DNA of 29,391 nucleotides from Candidatus Tayloriibacteriota bacterium. Its GTDB lineage: Bacteria; Patescibacteriota; Minisyncoccia; Phycocordibacterales; JARIHA01. Both the position numbers and the translations under genes were made by a program. The stretch spans positions 1 through 29,391 of the forward strand of contig JARIHA010000150.1 of assembly GCA_029288475.1 (NCBI GenBank). Direction: 5' to 3'. Position 1 is the stretch's first letter. The number at the start of each line of letters is the position of its first letter. This document shows positions 1 to 8,176 of this stretch, in pieces. Under the pieces are notes generated by a model. That model was given only the letters and a program-made list of their open reading frames with translations, was not told where the DNA came from and did not search any database.

Positions 1-20
1 ATGTTGAGCGGTTTTTTTAT

Positions 21-434
21 TTAATCGTATTTATTCTTCCATTGATCATAACCAACCCACAATGCCTTTAAATTTGTATAATGGTAAGCTCGTTTTATTT
101 CATTCTCATGTTCACTAAATATTTGAAAAGGAACTATCATAAATATGGTCCACTTTTTCATATTATCCAATGTCATTCCTTCTTTCATTGACAATGAAAT
201 ATGTTTTTTTAAAACAGCAGAAGAGCAACTAAATACATTTTCAACTACAGACTCAGACACCTTATCATTCATCATCACTCTTTTTATGAGTGATAATTTA
301 GTCAAATCTATCCTCTTTGGTTTTCTCTCTTCATTCCAATAAACAGACTTACAAAGAGGGCAAACCTTTGGATTATTTCTGGTTGGCCATTCGTGATTGC
401 ACCGCTTACATTTCAAAATTGAAATTTTTTCCAT
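21..434 (-). CDS. Zinc-ribbon protein, unknown function
   Basis: A 137-residue protein, the only gene on the minus strand. Two CxxC knuckles near the N-terminus (CKRC at about residues 9-12 and CPLC at about 25-28), with 'NHEWPTR' between them, form a small treble-clef or ribbon-type zinc site. The C-terminal 90 residues look helical and match no family I recognise. Such short zinc-ribbon proteins are common in phage accessory and early regions, often as nucleic-acid or protein adaptors, but nothing here fixes a role. It diverges from the late operon across an AT-rich gap, which suggests different timing or control. The start is the ATG at 434. Function is unknown; the zinc site is well supported by sequence. 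Confidence 0.75.
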   Translation of the reverse strand: MEKISILKCKRCNHEWPTRNNPKVCPLCKSVYWNEERKPKRIDLTKLSLIKRVMMNDKVSESVVENVFSCSSAVLKKHISLSMKEGMTLDNMKKWTIFMIVPFQIFSEHENEIKRAYHYTNLKALWVGYDQWKNKYD

Positions 435-546
435 GATTTTACTTATTAAGTAATAATGATTAAGTTTACTACTTCATACTACATTAGTCAATAGTAAAAA
501 CGATACACAAGTACAAATGGCTTTTAAATGCGTATCATAAAAGTAC

Positions 547-676
547 GGCTATATATATAGATTAAAAGTAATTGTACTCAAGATACTCAATTTTGACTAG
601 AGCATTACTGAAATATAAAATATAGTACATTTACCTGTGTGGTATAATAATTATATAATCTTTTATATATATAGCC
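547..676. repeat. Inverted 13-mer GGCTATATATATA / TATATATATAGCC
   Basis: The arm at 547-559 and its exact reverse complement at 664-676 are 104 bases apart. The left arm also lies within a 12-base perfect palindrome at 549-560. Part of the match is simple TA repeat, which raises the chance of coincidence, but the GGC/GCC ends are specific. Paired sites of this kind in a divergent promoter region could be operators for a looping repressor or part of an origin. Low certainty on function. Confidence 0.4.
640..648 (+). promoter_or_regulatory. Extended -10 promoter box TGGTATAAT
   Basis: A perfect extended -10 (TG, one base, TATAAT) on the plus strand upstream of the late cluster. No good -35 hexamer lies 17 bases upstream, which extended -10 promoters can tolerate. 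The identical nine bases recur just before the gene at 19655, so this may be a phage promoter type. The surroundings are AT-rich, so a chance match is possible. Confidence 0.4.
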
Positions 677-698
677 TTATAATATATATTATATATAT

Positions 699-727
699 TT
701 GACGTAATAAAAATATATAAGTATCTT
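699..727 (+). promoter_or_regulatory. Promoter-like TTGACG-17-TATCTT
   Basis: TTGACG at 699-704 matches five of six -35 positions. TATCTT at 722-727 matches four of six -10 positions at the ideal 17-base spacing. It points toward the gene at 842 and would leave a leader of roughly 100 bases. Plausible, unproven. Confidence 0.35.
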
Positions 728-841
728 AAGTATCAAAAACCCATTAGAACATAGTATTTTTGGGTATGTCAAATAAGATAAAAAAAGAACAGTTTTTTAT
801 CTCCACTTCCTATTTTAAATGATGTGCGTTAAACTTGACCC

Positions 842-1009
842 ATGTCTGATACATATTCATTGGCTGCAAAAAAACGATGGAGGCTCGTTTCACCTGAGGA
901 GAGATCAAAGCGAGCAAGCTTGGCTAGTCGGGCTAGGTGGGCAAAAGCTTCGCATAAGGATAAAAAAGAAAATGCCAATAGGCTTTTAAAATCAAGAAAT
1001 CTACTATGA
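842..1009 (+). CDS. Small basic protein (55 aa)
   Basis: A short, strongly basic protein with many Lys/Arg and Ala/Ser residues ('AAKKRW', 'RSKRASLASRARWAK'). Its stop overlaps the next start in an ATGA arrangement (1006-1009), typical of translational coupling and good support that it is real. There is no Shine-Dalgarno before the ATG. The repeated 'A.RW' pattern and charge suggest nucleic-acid binding, but I recognise no family. It opens the packaging cluster and is presumably co-transcribed with the terminase genes. Confidence 0.6.
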   Translation: MSDTYSLAAKKRWRLVSPEERSKRASLASRARWAKASHKDKKENANRLLKSRNLL

Positions 1010-1290
1010 TACCTATTTACGATCCAAACGACACAAAGAATGTCGTTACCATGAAAACTGTTTCTGATCAGAAAAAGGAAAAACAAGTAAAGGATAGTTT
1101 GATTGATTATGCAAAAAAGAATACTGATTTTATTAATCAAGATAAAGGCCCTAGAGTTTTCAATGGTAAAAAGTTTGTTGAAAAGAAACAAGGTCCTTCG
1201 ATTTTAGATATCATGTCTTTAAACAGGCATCAGCGAAGAGCAATCGGGAAACTGAATGGTCGAATCAAGATTCCGGGCATTCGTGGTTGA
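1006..1290 (+). CDS. Hypothetical protein with NRHQRRA motif
   Basis: A 94-residue, Lys-rich, probably soluble protein. It starts inside the stop of the preceding small gene (ATGA overlap) and ends with TGA. Near the C-terminus is 'NRHQRRAIGK', which resembles the 'MNRKQRRA.GK' motif often found at the start of small phage head or tail proteins. I know of no established function for that motif. It sits immediately upstream of the terminase genes, so a packaging or DNA-binding role is a guess from position only. Confidence 0.65.
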   Translation: MIPIYDPNDTKNVVTMKTVSDQKKEKQVKDSLIDYAKKNTDFINQDKGPRVFNGKKFVEKKQGPSILDIMSLNRHQRRAIGKLNGRIKIPGIRG

Positions 1291-1304
1291 CAAATTTGAT
1301 TTTT

Positions 1305-1324
1305 AAGATTTAAAATCTTTTTTT
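1305..1324 (+). terminator. Weak terminator-like A/T hairpin
   Basis: AAGATTT and AAATCTT (1305-1319) form a near-perfect palindrome followed directly by a run of T residues ending at 1324, just before the start of the next gene. The stem has few G/C pairs, so it would be a weak terminator or partial attenuator at best. Confidence 0.3.
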
Positions 1325-1327
1325 AAT

Positions 1328-1789
1328 ATGGGAAAAAGAGGAGGAAAACAACCAGGTGCGGGGAGGCCTCCCGGTTTGAAAAATAAAAAGACTCTTGAAA
1401 GAGAAAAGGTTCAAGAGGCAATAAATAATCGTATTTTTGCAATGGCTGATAAATTAATCTCAGCTCAGCAGATTCAAGCATTGGGTACTCATAAAATGGT
1501 TCGCATGTTTAAGGACGAAATGGGAAAACCTTCCGTTGAAACAATTCGAGATGAAAAAAGGATGCAGAAATTGCTTGATGAAGGTCAATATGGAAAAGAT
1601 TACGTCATTGTTGTTGGTACCTTGCCAGAATATAAAGCAGCAGATGCGTTGCTTAATCGAGGATTCGGAAAACCAGCAGAATCATTGAAGCTTGAAGGCA
1701 ATGTCACTTTCACTCTCCGCGGGTTAGCTGAACGGCGGCAAATGATCAAAGCTGAAGAAGAGCAAAAATTATTAGATGAAAATAAATAA
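1328..1789 (+). CDS. terS: Terminase small subunit (candidate)
   Basis: A 153-residue protein just upstream of the large terminase, where small subunits usually lie. The basic N-terminus 'GKRGGKQPGAGRPPG' is the Gly/Arg/Pro-rich, AT-hook-like leader common in phage small terminase-type and related DNA-binding proteins. A long helical middle follows, then 'AADALLNRGFGKPAESLKLEG', a segment often seen in these proteins ('...DRGYGKP.Q...'). Small subunits bind the packaging site and load the large subunit, usually as a ring. No clear helix-turn-helix can be assigned by eye. Assignment rests on position and the GAGRPPG leader, so it is moderate. The ATG has no Shine-Dalgarno. Confidence 0.6.
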   Translation: MGKRGGKQPGAGRPPGLKNKKTLEREKVQEAINNRIFAMADKLISAQQIQALGTHKMVRMFKDEMGKPSVETIRDEKRMQKLLDEGQYGKDYVIVVGTLPEYKAADALLNRGFGKPAESLKLEGNVTFTLRGLAERRQMIKAEEEQKLLDENK

Positions 1790-1790
1790 C

Positions 1791-1910
1791 ATGATTGCAA
1801 GAATATTTTGTTTTATCTTTGGACATTATTTTGAATACCACGATTGCGGTCGTCCTGATTGTCCGCTTACCGATATTATGTGTTGTCAAAACTGTTCTAA
1901 AATAAAATGA
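1791..1910 (+). CDS. Cys-rich mini-protein, DUF1660-like
   Basis: A 39-residue ORF lying between the terminase genes. It starts one base after the upstream stop and overlaps the large terminase start by four bases (ATGA, 1907-1910). The N-terminal 'CFIFGH' and later Cys pairs (CGRPDC, CCQNC) resemble DUF1660-type small prophage proteins ('C..FGHK...C..C'), which probably bind zinc. Tight packing and coupling argue that it is translated. Role unknown; coupling could also serve to set terminase translation. Confidence 0.6.
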   Translation: MIARIFCFIFGHYFEYHDCGRPDCPLTDIMCCQNCSKIK

Positions 1911-3484
1911 TTGACCTAGACGCAAAGGAATATTTGCTCATGGAAGAATCATCACTTTACTTTGTAAAGCAAGTGTATGATCTGGTCCCTCAACCGTTAA
2001 AGCCTGAGTATGAAGCTCGGTTCGCTATCGGTCTTTTGTTGCGTGGGGATGCGTGGAAAAAGTTTTGTGAAACAGTTCGTCCTCATTGGTTTCAAGAGTT
2101 TCAAAAAGGCAAGCATCTCACGTGGCAACAGTCACTTGTGCTTTATGGCGTTGATAAGGCATTGAGAAAAGAAATTCCTATGCGTATTTCAATCGTGTCC
2201 GGTCACGGAATTGGAAAGTCTATGGTGGTTTCTATTTTGATTTTGTGGTTCTTGTTTGTTCACCCGGATTGCAAAATCGGATGTACCGCACCATCAGCCG
2301 ATCAGATGTACGACGTGCTTTGGTCTGAGGTAAAGAAATGGATTGAAAAAATGCCAAAGGATATTGCGCAAATGTATATATGGGAAACTACTCATGTGCG
2401 CATGAAAGAGGCACCTGAATCATGGTTTGCACGCGCTAAAACCTCTTCTAAAGAAAATACTGAAGCCTTGGCAGGAATTCATGCAGACTGGGTTATGCTC
2501 ATGGCAGATGAAGCCTCAGGAGTTGAAGAGCCTATCTTTGAAACAATGGAAGGAGCCCTGACCTCAGGTAATACCCTTATTCTCTTGATTTCAAACGGAA
2601 CGAGATCAATCGGTTATTTTTACGATACGCATCACAAAGATAAAGATCAGTGGCAGAATTATGCGTTTGACAGTGAAGAGTCTCCGATCGTTGATCAAAA
2701 GTTTATTGACGGCATTATTGCAAAGTACGGTAATGATTCAGTACAGTTTTTTATACGTGTCAAGGGTAAGTTTCCGAATGAAGGAGTCATGGATGATAAG
2801 GGTTATGTGCAATTGCTTAACGATAAGGATATTAACATTGTGTCTTTTGATCCTGAGTGGAAACCGGTTGGACGCGTCCAAGCATCCCTTGATGCAGCAG
2901 GTGAAGGACAAGATGAAGCTGAGTGGGCAGTACGTGATCGAATGCGTGCGGCTTGTGTTGCTGAAGAGAAAACCTCAACTCCTTCAAGTATGGCTGTTCG
3001 TTCATTGACGGTATGTGATAAGTATGGTGTTGACCCGATTGATTTTATCATTGATGCCTTTGGAAAAGGTCATCAGGTATCGCAAGAAATTGCTTTAGCA
3101 ACCGCTAAACAAAAACGCCCGTGGCGCGTGACACCGATAAACACCGGCGATCAGTGTGAAGATCCAACCGATAAGCTTTTATTCGTAAATATTCGAGCAA
3201 TGCTTTACTATCGCTTGATGTTGTGGGCAAGAGCTGGCGGGGAATTTATGGATTCACCCGGATTGCTTGACGAGCTTAAGAGCATACGTTTCAAGCGAAC
3301 GACAAACGGGCGAATTCAGATCATGGATAAAGTAAGCATGAAGAAACTTGGCTTTAAGTCCCCGAATAAAGCGGACGCTTTGAGCATGACGTTTTATCGA
3401 CCAGACAACTTGGAGAAACGATCTTTCTTGGGGGAGCAACAGACTCATGATGATGATTTTGATCCTAATCAGACTATGGGATAG
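1907..3484 (+). CDS. terL: Terminase large subunit
   Basis: The 525-residue DNA-packaging motor, which pumps DNA into the procapsid with ATP and cuts concatemers. The ATPase domain shows a Walker A at residues 99-105 (GHGIGKS) and a Walker B ending in D201-E202 (VMLMADE). Between them, 'SSKENTEALAGIHAD' is the usual segment before Walker B. The C-terminal nuclease has acidic residues in the expected places: D329 in 'ASLDAAG', D383 in 'IIDAFG' and D490 in 'NKADAL'. Length is typical. It is translationally coupled to the preceding mini-gene, and the portal follows after a promoter-like gap. This is the most secure call in the window. Confidence 0.96.
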   Translation: MIDLDAKEYLLMEESSLYFVKQVYDLVPQPLKPEYEARFAIGLLLRGDAWKKFCETVRPHWFQEFQKGKHLTWQQSLVLYGVDKALRKEIPMRISIVSGHGIGKSMVVSILILWFLFVHPDCKIGCTAPSADQMYDVLWSEVKKWIEKMPKDIAQMYIWETTHVRMKEAPESWFARAKTSSKENTEALAGIHADWVMLMADEASGVEEPIFETMEGALTSGNTLILLISNGTRSIGYFYDTHHKDKDQWQNYAFDSEESPIVDQKFIDGIIAKYGNDSVQFFIRVKGKFPNEGVMDDKGYVQLLNDKDINIVSFDPEWKPVGRVQASLDAAGEGQDEAEWAVRDRMRAACVAEEKTSTPSSMAVRSLTVCDKYGVDPIDFIIDAFGKGHQVSQEIALATAKQKRPWRVTPINTGDQCEDPTDKLLFVNIRAMLYYRLMLWARAGGEFMDSPGLLDELKSIRFKRTTNGRIQIMDKVSMKKLGFKSPNKADALSMTFYRPDNLEKRSFLGEQQTHDDDFDPNQTMG

Positions 3485-3487
3485 TTA

Positions 3488-3529
3488 TGCACTTGTATAT
3501 TTTTTAAAATATATTGTATAATTTGTGCA
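3488..3529 (+). promoter_or_regulatory. Promoter-like site within a dyad, before portal
   Basis: TTGTAT at 3493-3498 and TATAAT at 3517-3522, spaced 18 bases, form a plausible promoter in the only sizeable gap between terL and the portal gene. The box pair is flanked by TGCAC (3488-3492) and GTGCA (3525-3529), an inverted pair that could bind a regulator or simply be chance. It would give a leader of about 40 bases for the portal-scaffold transcript. Confidence 0.45.
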
Positions 3530-3567
3530 ATTGCTTTTTATGTCTATTAATTTAAATAAATAATTAT

Positions 3568-5673
3568 ATGGATCCAATTCCTCTGTCGGGAGTGCAAACC
3601 ATCCATCCAAACAACGAAGTCAATTCAGTTCCACCTGCTGAATATTCTGAGGCGATGAAGAATTATATTATGCACAAGCGACGACGAATGATCGCTGCTC
3701 GAGATGCTCGTGACGTGCCTCGAGATGAAACAGATAACATGCCATTCTTGAAATGGTATGACATCCAGAAAAAAGCGGATGATCAGTACATTGCTCCGAG
3801 AAAGAACAAGACCGATACTGAGATAAACACCGGGACCATTCGAGACAAAGACACCACGCTTGTTGAGTATGCAATGAAATATGATTTCGAACCTGTTGCT
3901 CAGGTGTTTGATGATGAGGATGAAATGCTCGAAGAGTTGGCAGAAACCGCGGAAGACATGGTGCGAAAGAGTAAACTTATCGAAGAATATAAGCAAAAAG
4001 CAAAACTCATTTACCGTTCAATGGTAACTTTCGGTACTGCTCTTGTGGAAGATGGTTGGTTTGAGCGTTGGGTGATTGAGAAAAATATCGGCAAGTCCTT
4101 TAAAATGGGATCGCTTGATTCTACGTGGGTAGAGAGAAAAATAAAACAAGCAGACGGATGCCAAGCGAAATTGTGGGATCTTCGAAAATGCTATTTCGGA
4201 GATATCAGAAAGTTTTTCATGAACGGCCCTCAGGGACAACCTTATTTCTTTACGGTTGAATATGAATCATATGACGTTACTAAAAAGTTTTTTGAGGACT
4301 GGGATAATTGGAAGAGCGTTTCTACTACGGTAGTTATTAGCCCTGAGATGACAGCAGCGAATACTTTTTCTTCTTATTGGACACTGAGGCCGATTACTTT
4401 AAACTATTGCGAGATCATCAGGTATTACGATCCGATTGAAAATGAATTTAGCTTGACCATCAACGGTACGGAAATGCTTCCGATTATGGAAAAGAAGATA
4501 AGGCAAGAAGGTGGGGTAAAAACACTGATCTCAGGTTTCCCATTGACTGCCGTCTCTCCATCTGGCGCTATCCCTTTTGCAAAATTCGATCTTGAGCCAA
4601 TGCATGAGTCTGCGTATTCAAAATCTCAGCCTGCTAAAATGCGCGTGTGGGGAGATGTTGAGAACATGATCGTTAAGTTGCTATTACGTATGATGAAGCA
4701 AAAATCTGATCCTACTCTTGGAAACAAGAGCGGAAAGAACTTCCATCGTGAAGAAGCAACCACTCCGGGGACCATAATCAATGATATTCGAGAAGGAGAT
4801 CTCTTTCCTATTCTTCCAAACTTTAAAGGTCCTGAGCCTGCTGACTTCTCAATGTTTGAAATGGTTAAAAAAGAGCTAGATAAAAATAGCGTTGATCGAT
4901 CGTTTCAAGGTACAGATAATCAGCCTCAGAATGAAACTGCAACTCAAGATATGAATGACATGAAAGCTCAGTCTTTGAAAGTAGCGTCAATGTTTGATGG
5001 AATTTGTTACGGAGAAGCTCAACTTAATTGGCTTCGAACTTATAACATCTCAAAAAATTGGACAAAGCCGATTGAGGTCAAGGTTGATTCTTTCAATAAA
5101 GCTTTGGTAAATAAATACAGAACTGTCACTATGTCAACAAGCATAGATGGCGGCCAAAAGGGAACAAAGAAAATTATTTTCACCAAGGATACACATAAAA
5201 AGTCTTCAGAAGATTTACATATGGAAGAAATCGGTTGGGATGATAAACGAGGGATGGCAACAAAGCCTGAAAGCGGAAATAGAATTATTCTTCTTCATCC
5301 TGAGCAGTATGCACAAATGAAATTCAGTTGGTTCTATACGACCGTGCCGGTCCCTAACGGATCTGATCCGCTTTCATATATTTTATTTGCAAAGCAGATC
5401 AATGATGCAACAACTTTTTTCGGACCTGATTCTTTGAACGTGAAGAAATTAAAGCACCGTTTTGCGGCGTTGACAGGAAACGATTTTGATACATGGTTTA
5501 TTAGCCAACAGGAATTGGATCAGAAACAGCAGATGCAGCAACAGCAACAAATGCAGAATCCCGTGGGCAGTCCTCAAACGGTACCCGGAAAGCCAATTAA
5601 CGGAAATCCAACCATTGCCGGAGCGGCTCAGGGAGCGAACCCTGCGGCCTCATTAGGGAGCATAATGAAATAA
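3568..5673 (+). CDS. Portal protein
   Basis: A 701-residue protein directly after the large terminase, the standard place for the portal, which forms the dodecameric DNA gate of the capsid. Its length fits the larger portals of short-tailed phages rather than the roughly 400-500 residues of many siphovirus portals. The N-terminal region is helical and charged. The middle 'KAKLIYRSMVTFGTALVEDGWFERW' and later 'MHESAYSKSQPAKMRVWGDVENMIVKLLLRMMKQKSD' match the general portal pattern of a wing and crown with a long helix. The C-terminus has a Gln-rich run (about 651-664), then a Gly/Pro/Ala-rich tail that probably reaches into the capsid. The next gene starts directly after its stop. Confidence 0.82.
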   Translation: MDPIPLSGVQTIHPNNEVNSVPPAEYSEAMKNYIMHKRRRMIAARDARDVPRDETDNMPFLKWYDIQKKADDQYIAPRKNKTDTEINTGTIRDKDTTLVEYAMKYDFEPVAQVFDDEDEMLEELAETAEDMVRKSKLIEEYKQKAKLIYRSMVTFGTALVEDGWFERWVIEKNIGKSFKMGSLDSTWVERKIKQADGCQAKLWDLRKCYFGDIRKFFMNGPQGQPYFFTVEYESYDVTKKFFEDWDNWKSVSTTVVISPEMTAANTFSSYWTLRPITLNYCEIIRYYDPIENEFSLTINGTEMLPIMEKKIRQEGGVKTLISGFPLTAVSPSGAIPFAKFDLEPMHESAYSKSQPAKMRVWGDVENMIVKLLLRMMKQKSDPTLGNKSGKNFHREEATTPGTIINDIREGDLFPILPNFKGPEPADFSMFEMVKKELDKNSVDRSFQGTDNQPQNETATQDMNDMKAQSLKVASMFDGICYGEAQLNWLRTYNISKNWTKPIEVKVDSFNKALVNKYRTVTMSTSIDGGQKGTKKIIFTKDTHKKSSEDLHMEEIGWDDKRGMATKPESGNRIILLHPEQYAQMKFSWFYTTVPVPNGSDPLSYILFAKQINDATTFFGPDSLNVKKLKHRFAALTGNDFDTWFISQQELDQKQQMQQQQQMQNPVGSPQTVPGKPINGNPTIAGAAQGANPAASLGSIMK

Positions 5674-6141
5674 ATGTTAAAAGAAATATCTTTAAAAATT
5701 GCTCGTTTTTTAGCACCTGATTATTTTCAGGAAGTAGAAAAGAATTTCGAATCAAGGGTCAATCAAAAAGTAGCAGCGATTATTGCCAAAATGGACCCGT
5801 TCGAACCTTTGATGCTCAAGTTTAACGGGATATTCAGCAGGGAATATGATCATCCGGAATCGAAGCTTGACGCTAAAGGTCAAATTCAGATGAAGTTGTG
5901 GGGATATCAGCAAGCCCATGATCCATGTTTTGAGCATATGATGAATTGGATGATGGATACGCAAGGTAATGCAACTTTAAAAAGGGGAAATCCTACTCCT
6001 GAAACAATCCTGTATGGCCGTTCCCAAATTTCAAACATAGTCCTTATTTTAAGGGAGATAGGTCGGCTCTCTCTTTTATACGAGGAGATGTTAGAAGAGA
6101 ATAAGATACAGGATTTTGATAATACAAAGTCGGTTGAATAA
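5674..6141 (+). CDS. Hypothetical head-region protein (155 aa)
   Basis: It starts immediately after the portal stop (TAA then ATG), so it is almost certainly made from the same message by coupled translation. The 155 residues appear mostly helical and hold several Met/Trp-rich patches ('FEHMMNWMMDTQG'). No signal peptide, membrane segment or catalytic motif is visible. It lies between portal and scaffold, where phages often place a head-assembly chaperone, protease or small structural protein. I see no Ser-His protease signature. Function unknown. Confidence 0.7.
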   Translation: MLKEISLKIARFLAPDYFQEVEKNFESRVNQKVAAIIAKMDPFEPLMLKFNGIFSREYDHPESKLDAKGQIQMKLWGYQQAHDPCFEHMMNWMMDTQGNATLKRGNPTPETILYGRSQISNIVLILREIGRLSLLYEEMLEENKIQDFDNTKSVE

Positions 6142-6163
6142 TCATTAATTTTAAAAAATCACT

Positions 6164-6790
6164 ATGGCAATGAAAATAACAGGAGCTGATGGCGTAGAGG
6201 TAGAGGTTTATACTGCCGCAGAAGTCACTCAACGAGAAACTGCTGCTGTGCAGGCAAAAGAAAAAGAGTTTGGCGCGGTAAAATCTGATCTTGAAGGAAA
6301 ACTCACCGATGCTCAGAAAGCTTTAAACGAGCGAGCGGGAGAATTTAAGCAGTTTCGAAAGTTGAGCGAAGACGCAGTAGCAAAATTGAGCATTGCTGAA
6401 AGAACTATTTATGAGAATGGCGTTTTGCTTCAGGAGGAGCGCGATAAAACAGTAAAAAGTGAGAAGGAAAGAAAAGATTTATTGGTTGACGCAGCAATCA
6501 GGGCAAAAACCGGTAACGATCAGAAGCTTTTTGATGAGGTTAAGAAGATGTGGTCAGTAATCGGCATTGAAGCAAATACTCCGGAGGAGATGGAGAAGAA
6601 AGCATTAGCCTCTCTTGGCGCGCTTCAGGGTACATCACCTGATCTTGCAGGGAAGCTTGGGTCTTTTAACGGTGGTTCATGGACTCCGCCCGCTGTCAAA
6701 ACGGATGGAGAAAAGACTTTTGCCGATACGGAAAGAGGAGCTGCGGGAGCAAAAGAACTTGGCTTGACGTTGGAGACTCCAAAGAAATAA
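6164..6790 (+). CDS. Scaffolding protein (candidate)
   Basis: A 208-residue protein, rich in Glu, Lys and Ala, with a long predicted coiled coil from about residue 25 to 105. A small helical C-terminal part follows, then a flexible tail with 'GGSWTPPAVKTDGEKT'. Position between portal and capsid, size and composition match phage scaffolding proteins, which shape the procapsid interior and leave before packaging. Scaffold sequences diverge quickly, so the call rests on context and coiled coil. The leader is AT-rich with no Shine-Dalgarno. Confidence 0.65.
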   Translation: MAMKITGADGVEVEVYTAAEVTQRETAAVQAKEKEFGAVKSDLEGKLTDAQKALNERAGEFKQFRKLSEDAVAKLSIAERTIYENGVLLQEERDKTVKSEKERKDLLVDAAIRAKTGNDQKLFDEVKKMWSVIGIEANTPEEMEKKALASLGALQGTSPDLAGKLGSFNGGSWTPPAVKTDGEKTFADTERGAAGAKELGLTLETPKK

Positions 6791-6823
6791 CTTTTATCAA
6801 CCTTAGTAACTAAATAATTTTTT

Positions 6824-7480
6824 ATGGCAGAAGAAAAAAAACCAAAGAGCGAAGAAGTAAGTGTTCCGTTGGCTGTTCTTACAAAAATGCAGGAGCAAAT
6901 GGCCGCTCTTGAGATAACTCAAGCTAACCTCGAAGCAAAGAATGCCGGTCTTGAAGCGATGCTCAATGATCAGAAAAAGGCGGATACAGTAGGAGGCAAA
7001 GAATTGAGAATGAAGAAAAACTTTGAGCCTAAATTTAGAACTGTAGGCATAAAGAAATTCCCAATTGCCGGAAAAATTGATGACATGGGATATATCGTAG
7101 GATGGACAAGTCGAGGAGCATATGAGGAAGTAAACAGAAGTGGTCTTACTCCTGAAGTGGTGAACTTTATTGACGTGGTATTTCTTGGAAGAGAAACAAA
7201 CAAGGAAGGAAAGAAGCAAGCAGAAAAGATCAAATTGCTTGATATCTTTAATCAGGGTGTTGAGGTTTTCTGTAAAATTATAGATGAAAAGAAGAAGACG
7301 GTAGCTGTTCCGACAAACGAGGAAATTGATGTTTCTGTCTTTGACCCAGCTCATGGAATGGTCACTACCGGAGAAAAAGTTGACGGTTTCTTTACCTATG
7401 CTGATATAGATTATCTCTTACAGATCCCGGGTGTTAAGGATCCTGTTTGGGTTAATGCTCAGTTCTGTAACGCTTTCTAG
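6824..7480 (+). CDS. Hypothetical head-module protein (218 aa)
   Basis: The first 50 residues form a charged coiled coil ('MQEQMAALEITQANLEAKNAG'). The rest looks like a compact alpha/beta domain rich in Lys, Val and Gly ('KKFPIAGKIDDMGYIVGW', 'KVDGFFTYADIDYLLQIPG'). I do not recognise the family. It sits between the scaffold candidate and the terminator that precedes the capsid genes, in the same orientation and with the same AT-rich, Shine-Dalgarno-free leader. A virion or head-assembly role is inferred from position only. Confidence 0.65.
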   Translation: MAEEKKPKSEEVSVPLAVLTKMQEQMAALEITQANLEAKNAGLEAMLNDQKKADTVGGKELRMKKNFEPKFRTVGIKKFPIAGKIDDMGYIVGWTSRGAYEEVNRSGLTPEVVNFIDVVFLGRETNKEGKKQAEKIKLLDIFNQGVEVFCKIIDEKKKTVAVPTNEEIDVSVFDPAHGMVTTGEKVDGFFTYADIDYLLQIPGVKDPVWVNAQFCNAF

Positions 7481-7516
7481 TTTTTTGATTATTCGCTTAG
7501 TAAATTAATATCCATT

Positions 7517-8122
7517 ATGGAAGAAGTAAAATCAACAGTTGATTTGGAAAAGTTACGTGACGAAAGATGTATTCCGATTGCTCGAGAGATATTGAATGAG
7601 CTTCCTCAGACTCTTTTACCGGAAGATGCCAATGTGAAGGTGGACTATAATCCTATTTGCCTTAGTATACTGAAAAAGCTTTTCGATGCGGACACAAATA
7701 TTGCGATGGATAATACTTATCTGTTTCAGATTATTCTTCAGGTTTTAGGAGGATTGAATAAAGCGATTCAGTCATGCGAGACAGTGCTTATTGATGATGT
7801 TCGATATGCCTCTATCGGAAATAAGATTCTTTCGGCCGTTGCAAATGGAAACGTTCGAATGGGAAACGTTACCCCTGATCAGGTTGATGAAGATTTTGTT
7901 CAAATTAAGGCAAGGCTAAATGAGATTATCAAAGAAGAAAAATTGTCTATGCTCGAAGTCAAGTACATCATGGATAATATTTTTGAATCTTTTAGTCAAG
8001 TTACTAGTATTGTAAATAAGAGCGTTGAGCAAAGTGCTGCTCGCGCTGAAGCAAAAGCCTTTGGCGTTGAAAGCATGTCGGATCTTACCATGAAGATGCT
8101 TGATGAAATGCTTAAGAAATAG
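7517..8122 (+). CDS. Hypothetical protein (201 aa), last gene before terminator
   Basis: A soluble, mainly helical, acidic protein with no recognisable motif. The C-terminal 'AARAEAKAFGVESMSDLTMKMLDEMLKK' is an amphipathic helix. It is the last gene of the portal-scaffold transcript, followed after about 30 bases by a perfect palindromic terminator. A head-assembly or chaperone role is possible from position. I cannot assign a family. Confidence 0.65.
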   Translation: MEEVKSTVDLEKLRDERCIPIAREILNELPQTLLPEDANVKVDYNPICLSILKKLFDADTNIAMDNTYLFQIILQVLGGLNKAIQSCETVLIDDVRYASIGNKILSAVANGNVRMGNVTPDQVDEDFVQIKARLNEIIKEEKLSMLEVKYIMDNIFESFSQVTSIVNKSVEQSAARAEAKAFGVESMSDLTMKMLDEMLKK

Positions 8123-8150
8123 TATTATATAAATTCAAAAGATCTGCGAT

Positions 8151-8174
8151 AAAAATCCCCCTAGGGGGATTTTT
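8151..8174. terminator. Bidirectional perfect-palindrome terminator
   Basis: A 24-base perfect palindrome: a run of A and T, CCCCC, TA, GGGGG, then the complement. In either direction it makes a G/C-rich stem ending in a U-tract. It closes the transcript that includes portal, scaffold and the 7517-8122 gene. Confidence 0.88.
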
Positions 8175-8176
8175 AG

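Larger units (their letters stand above)
435..841. promoter_or_regulatory. AT-rich divergent intergenic region
   Basis: About 400 bases with no convincing ORF on either strand, much more AT-rich than the flanking genes. It holds tracts of alternating TA, a pair of 13-base inverted repeats (547-559 and 664-676), a perfect extended -10 box (640-648), a TTGACG box at 699-704 with TATCTT 17 bases later, a direct repeat AAGTATC near 720-735, and an A/T hairpin (777-785 with 793-801). It separates a minus-strand gene from the plus-strand late cluster, so it probably contains the promoters for both. An origin or operator role is possible but only inferred. Confidence 0.55.

Noticed and set aside
829..1191. 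120-residue minus-strand ORF
   Set aside because: Shadow of the two overlapping plus-strand small genes (842-1009, 1006-1290), which have an ATGA junction and sensible composition.
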